Positions 9,829 through 10,886 of a stretch of 10,886 nucleotides of DNA are shown in pieces. The translations under genes and the position numbers were made by a program. The notes beneath the pieces are model-generated. The model was given only the letters and a program-made list of their open reading frames with translations, made no database searches and had not been told where the DNA came from. The stretch comes from DALYDP01 sp964348685 (GTDB lineage: Bacteria > Patescibacteriota > Gracilibacteria > Peribacterales > Peribacteraceae), in NCBI GenBank assembly GCA_964348685.1, contig CAYGDM010000038.1, forward strand, positions 1 to 10,886, in the 5' to 3' direction. Each line of letters opens with the position of its first letter. The first letter of the stretch is position 1.

Positions 9829-10886
9829 TTAATGCTTTTGGAGAACCGAGACCGTCTCGATGTGCGCGGTGTGCGGGAACATATCGACCGGTTGGATCGT
9901 ACGCAGATCGTAGCCTGATTTGAGGAGCACGCCGAGATCGCGGGCGAAAGTCGCCGTGTTACACGAGACGTACACGATCGTGCGGGGCGAATGCGCGATA
10001 ATCGATTCGAGCGCGGCCGGGTGCATGCCCGCGCGCGGCGGGTCCACGATGATCACGTCGAAAGCGTACTTACCTCCGGGCTTCAACTGGTCCTTCAGCA
10101 CCTGTTCGCTGCGGCCCTTGTAGAAGCTGATGTTGCCGATGCGGTTTTTGCCCGCGGACGCCAAGGCATCCTCCACCGCGGTGGGGTGGCTCTCGATACC
10201 CACGACCTTCTGCGCGTAGCGTGCGAGATACTGGCCGATCGTGCCCATGCCGCAGTACGCGTCGAGCACGGTGTCGCTCTGCTTGATCTCCGCGACCTGC
10301 GAGATCGCGTGGTAGAGCTTCTCGGCGGCGAAAGTGTTGGTCTGGAAAAACGAAAACGGCGAGATGTCGAACTCGAGGTCGAAGAGGCGTTCCTTGATCG
10401 TCGTCTTGCCGACGAGTGGATACACCGGCGGGTTCTCGGGCTTATCGTTGAGGCCTGTGCTTTCGATGATGAGCAGCGACGCCAGCCCGGGGCGGCCTCC
10501 GAAGCGCATGAAGTGTTGGAACAACGGTTCGAGTTCTTTCTTTTTGCCATTCACCATGAAGCCGATCATGTGCTCGCCCGTGTGCATGCCACGGCGCAGG
10601 AGGAGGTTGCGGAGCAGTCCCTTGTGCGTCTTGGGGTTGTAGACCGGGAGCCTCGTCTGCTCCATGAAGCGGCGCACGTCCATGAGGAGCATCGAGAGTG
10701 ATTCGTCGTACAGGTGGCACTCGGTGATCGGCAGCACGGTCGACCATTCGTTGGGTTGGTGGAACCCAATCGTCGGGCCTTCGTCGAAGAACTTTTTCTT
10801 TCCGTTCACGTCCTCGCTGCGCATCGACGTGAAGCCGAAGCTCATCTCCAGCTTGTTACGGTAATTGAACACCTGCGGGCTCGGGA
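9829..10886 (-). CDS. 23S rRNA m5U methyltransferase, RlmD/TrmA family (5' part beyond window)
   Basis: This is a SAM-dependent uracil-C5 methyltransferase of the RumA/RlmD/RlmCD type. The frame stays open to the right edge, reading PSPQVFNYRNKLEMSFG across the only nearby start (GTG 10872). YRNK(M/L)E is an internal family motif, so about 100 or more N-terminal residues, normally a TRAM domain and a four-cysteine Fe-S cluster, lie outside. Visible motifs: PFSFFQTNTFAAEKLY, VLDAYCGMGTIGQYLAR (SAM motif I), VVGIESHPTAVEDA, IIVDPPRAGMHPAAL, VSCNTATFARDL with the catalytic cysteine, and DMFPHTAHIETV with the general-base glutamate. It is the upstream gene of a minus-strand operon with rlmH (TAAATG junction). 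Target U1939, U747 or a tRNA cannot be told apart here. Confidence 0.93.
   Translation of the reverse strand, partial: PSPQVFNYRNKLEMSFGFTSMRSEDVNGKKKFFDEGPTIGFHQPNEWSTVLPITECHLYDESLSMLLMDVRRFMEQTRLPVYNPKTHKGLLRNLLLRRGMHTGEHMIGFMVNGKKKELEPLFQHFMRFGGRPGLASLLIIESTGLNDKPENPPVYPLVGKTTIKERLFDLEFDISPFSFFQTNTFAAEKLYHAISQVAEIKQSDTVLDAYCGMGTIGQYLARYAQKVVGIESHPTAVEDALASAGKNRIGNISFYKGRSEQVLKDQLKPGGKYAFDVIIVDPPRAGMHPAALESIIAHSPRTIVYVSCNTATFARDLGVLLKSGYDLRTIQPVDMFPHTAHIETVSVLQKH

Noticed and set aside
1..10886. CRISPR array, transposase, phage or defence island
   Set aside because: No regularly spaced repeats, transposase or integrase motifs, or known defence domains were found; the genes are housekeeping or small unknowns.

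Overview
The window is a compact, GC-rich stretch of bacterial chromosome in the standard genetic code: TGA ends six of the twelve genes whose stops can be read, so UGA is not recoded to glycine as in Gracilibacteria or Absconditabacteria. The many short membrane or exported proteins of unknown function, the scarcity of Shine-Dalgarno sequences and the style of the small proteins suggest a Patescibacteria (CPR) genome, possibly of the Peribacteria/Peregrinibacteria type. That placement is inference from gene style; no taxonomic marker is present.

Layout from left to right. (1) Positions 1-86 are an intergenic spacer with divergent promoters; a minus-strand gene probably begins at position 18 and runs off the left edge. 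(2) The plus strand carries an RlmI-type rRNA methyltransferase (87-1277), a dGTPase-like HD phosphohydrolase (1319-2551), a small single-pass membrane protein (2636-2866), a strong hairpin and a lipoprotein (2936-3508). (3) The lipoprotein meets a DsbB/BdbC thiol oxidase (4048-3509, minus) stop codon against stop codon. A Nudix hydrolase (4527-4093, minus) lies behind the oxidase and is divergent from a secreted, cysteine-bearing helical protein (4582-5037). (4) Next come 6-phosphofructokinase (5112-6212), a 49-residue two-helix membrane peptide (6292-6441) and, convergent to it, a polytopic GT-C-like membrane protein (7784-6456, minus). (5) Positions 7785-8403 hold a tRNA-Glu(CTC) on the minus strand with its promoter and a probable terminator, a 17-base duplicate of the tRNA 3' end 102 bases away, and a hairpin-rich stretch ending in a strong minus-strand terminator. 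(6) The right end is all minus strand. An operon runs RlmD-type 23S m5U methyltransferase (cut by the window edge), RlmH and a CPBP-family membrane protease, followed by an 84-residue protein of unknown function.

Functionally the window mixes ribosome RNA modification (three methyltransferases), nucleotide housekeeping (HD triphosphohydrolase, Nudix), the committed step of glycolysis, oxidative folding of exported proteins, and envelope proteins. It contains no phage module, transposase, CRISPR array or defence system.

The most distinctive signal is in the start regions. Most genes have no Shine-Dalgarno sequence; instead a TAnnnT-like -10 box sits 6-12 bases before the start codon, so their mRNAs should be leaderless or nearly so. 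A second group of four genes has a CCCC-pyrimidine stretch just before ATG. The second notable region is 7860-8403, with the tRNA 3'-end duplication and the possible structured RNA.
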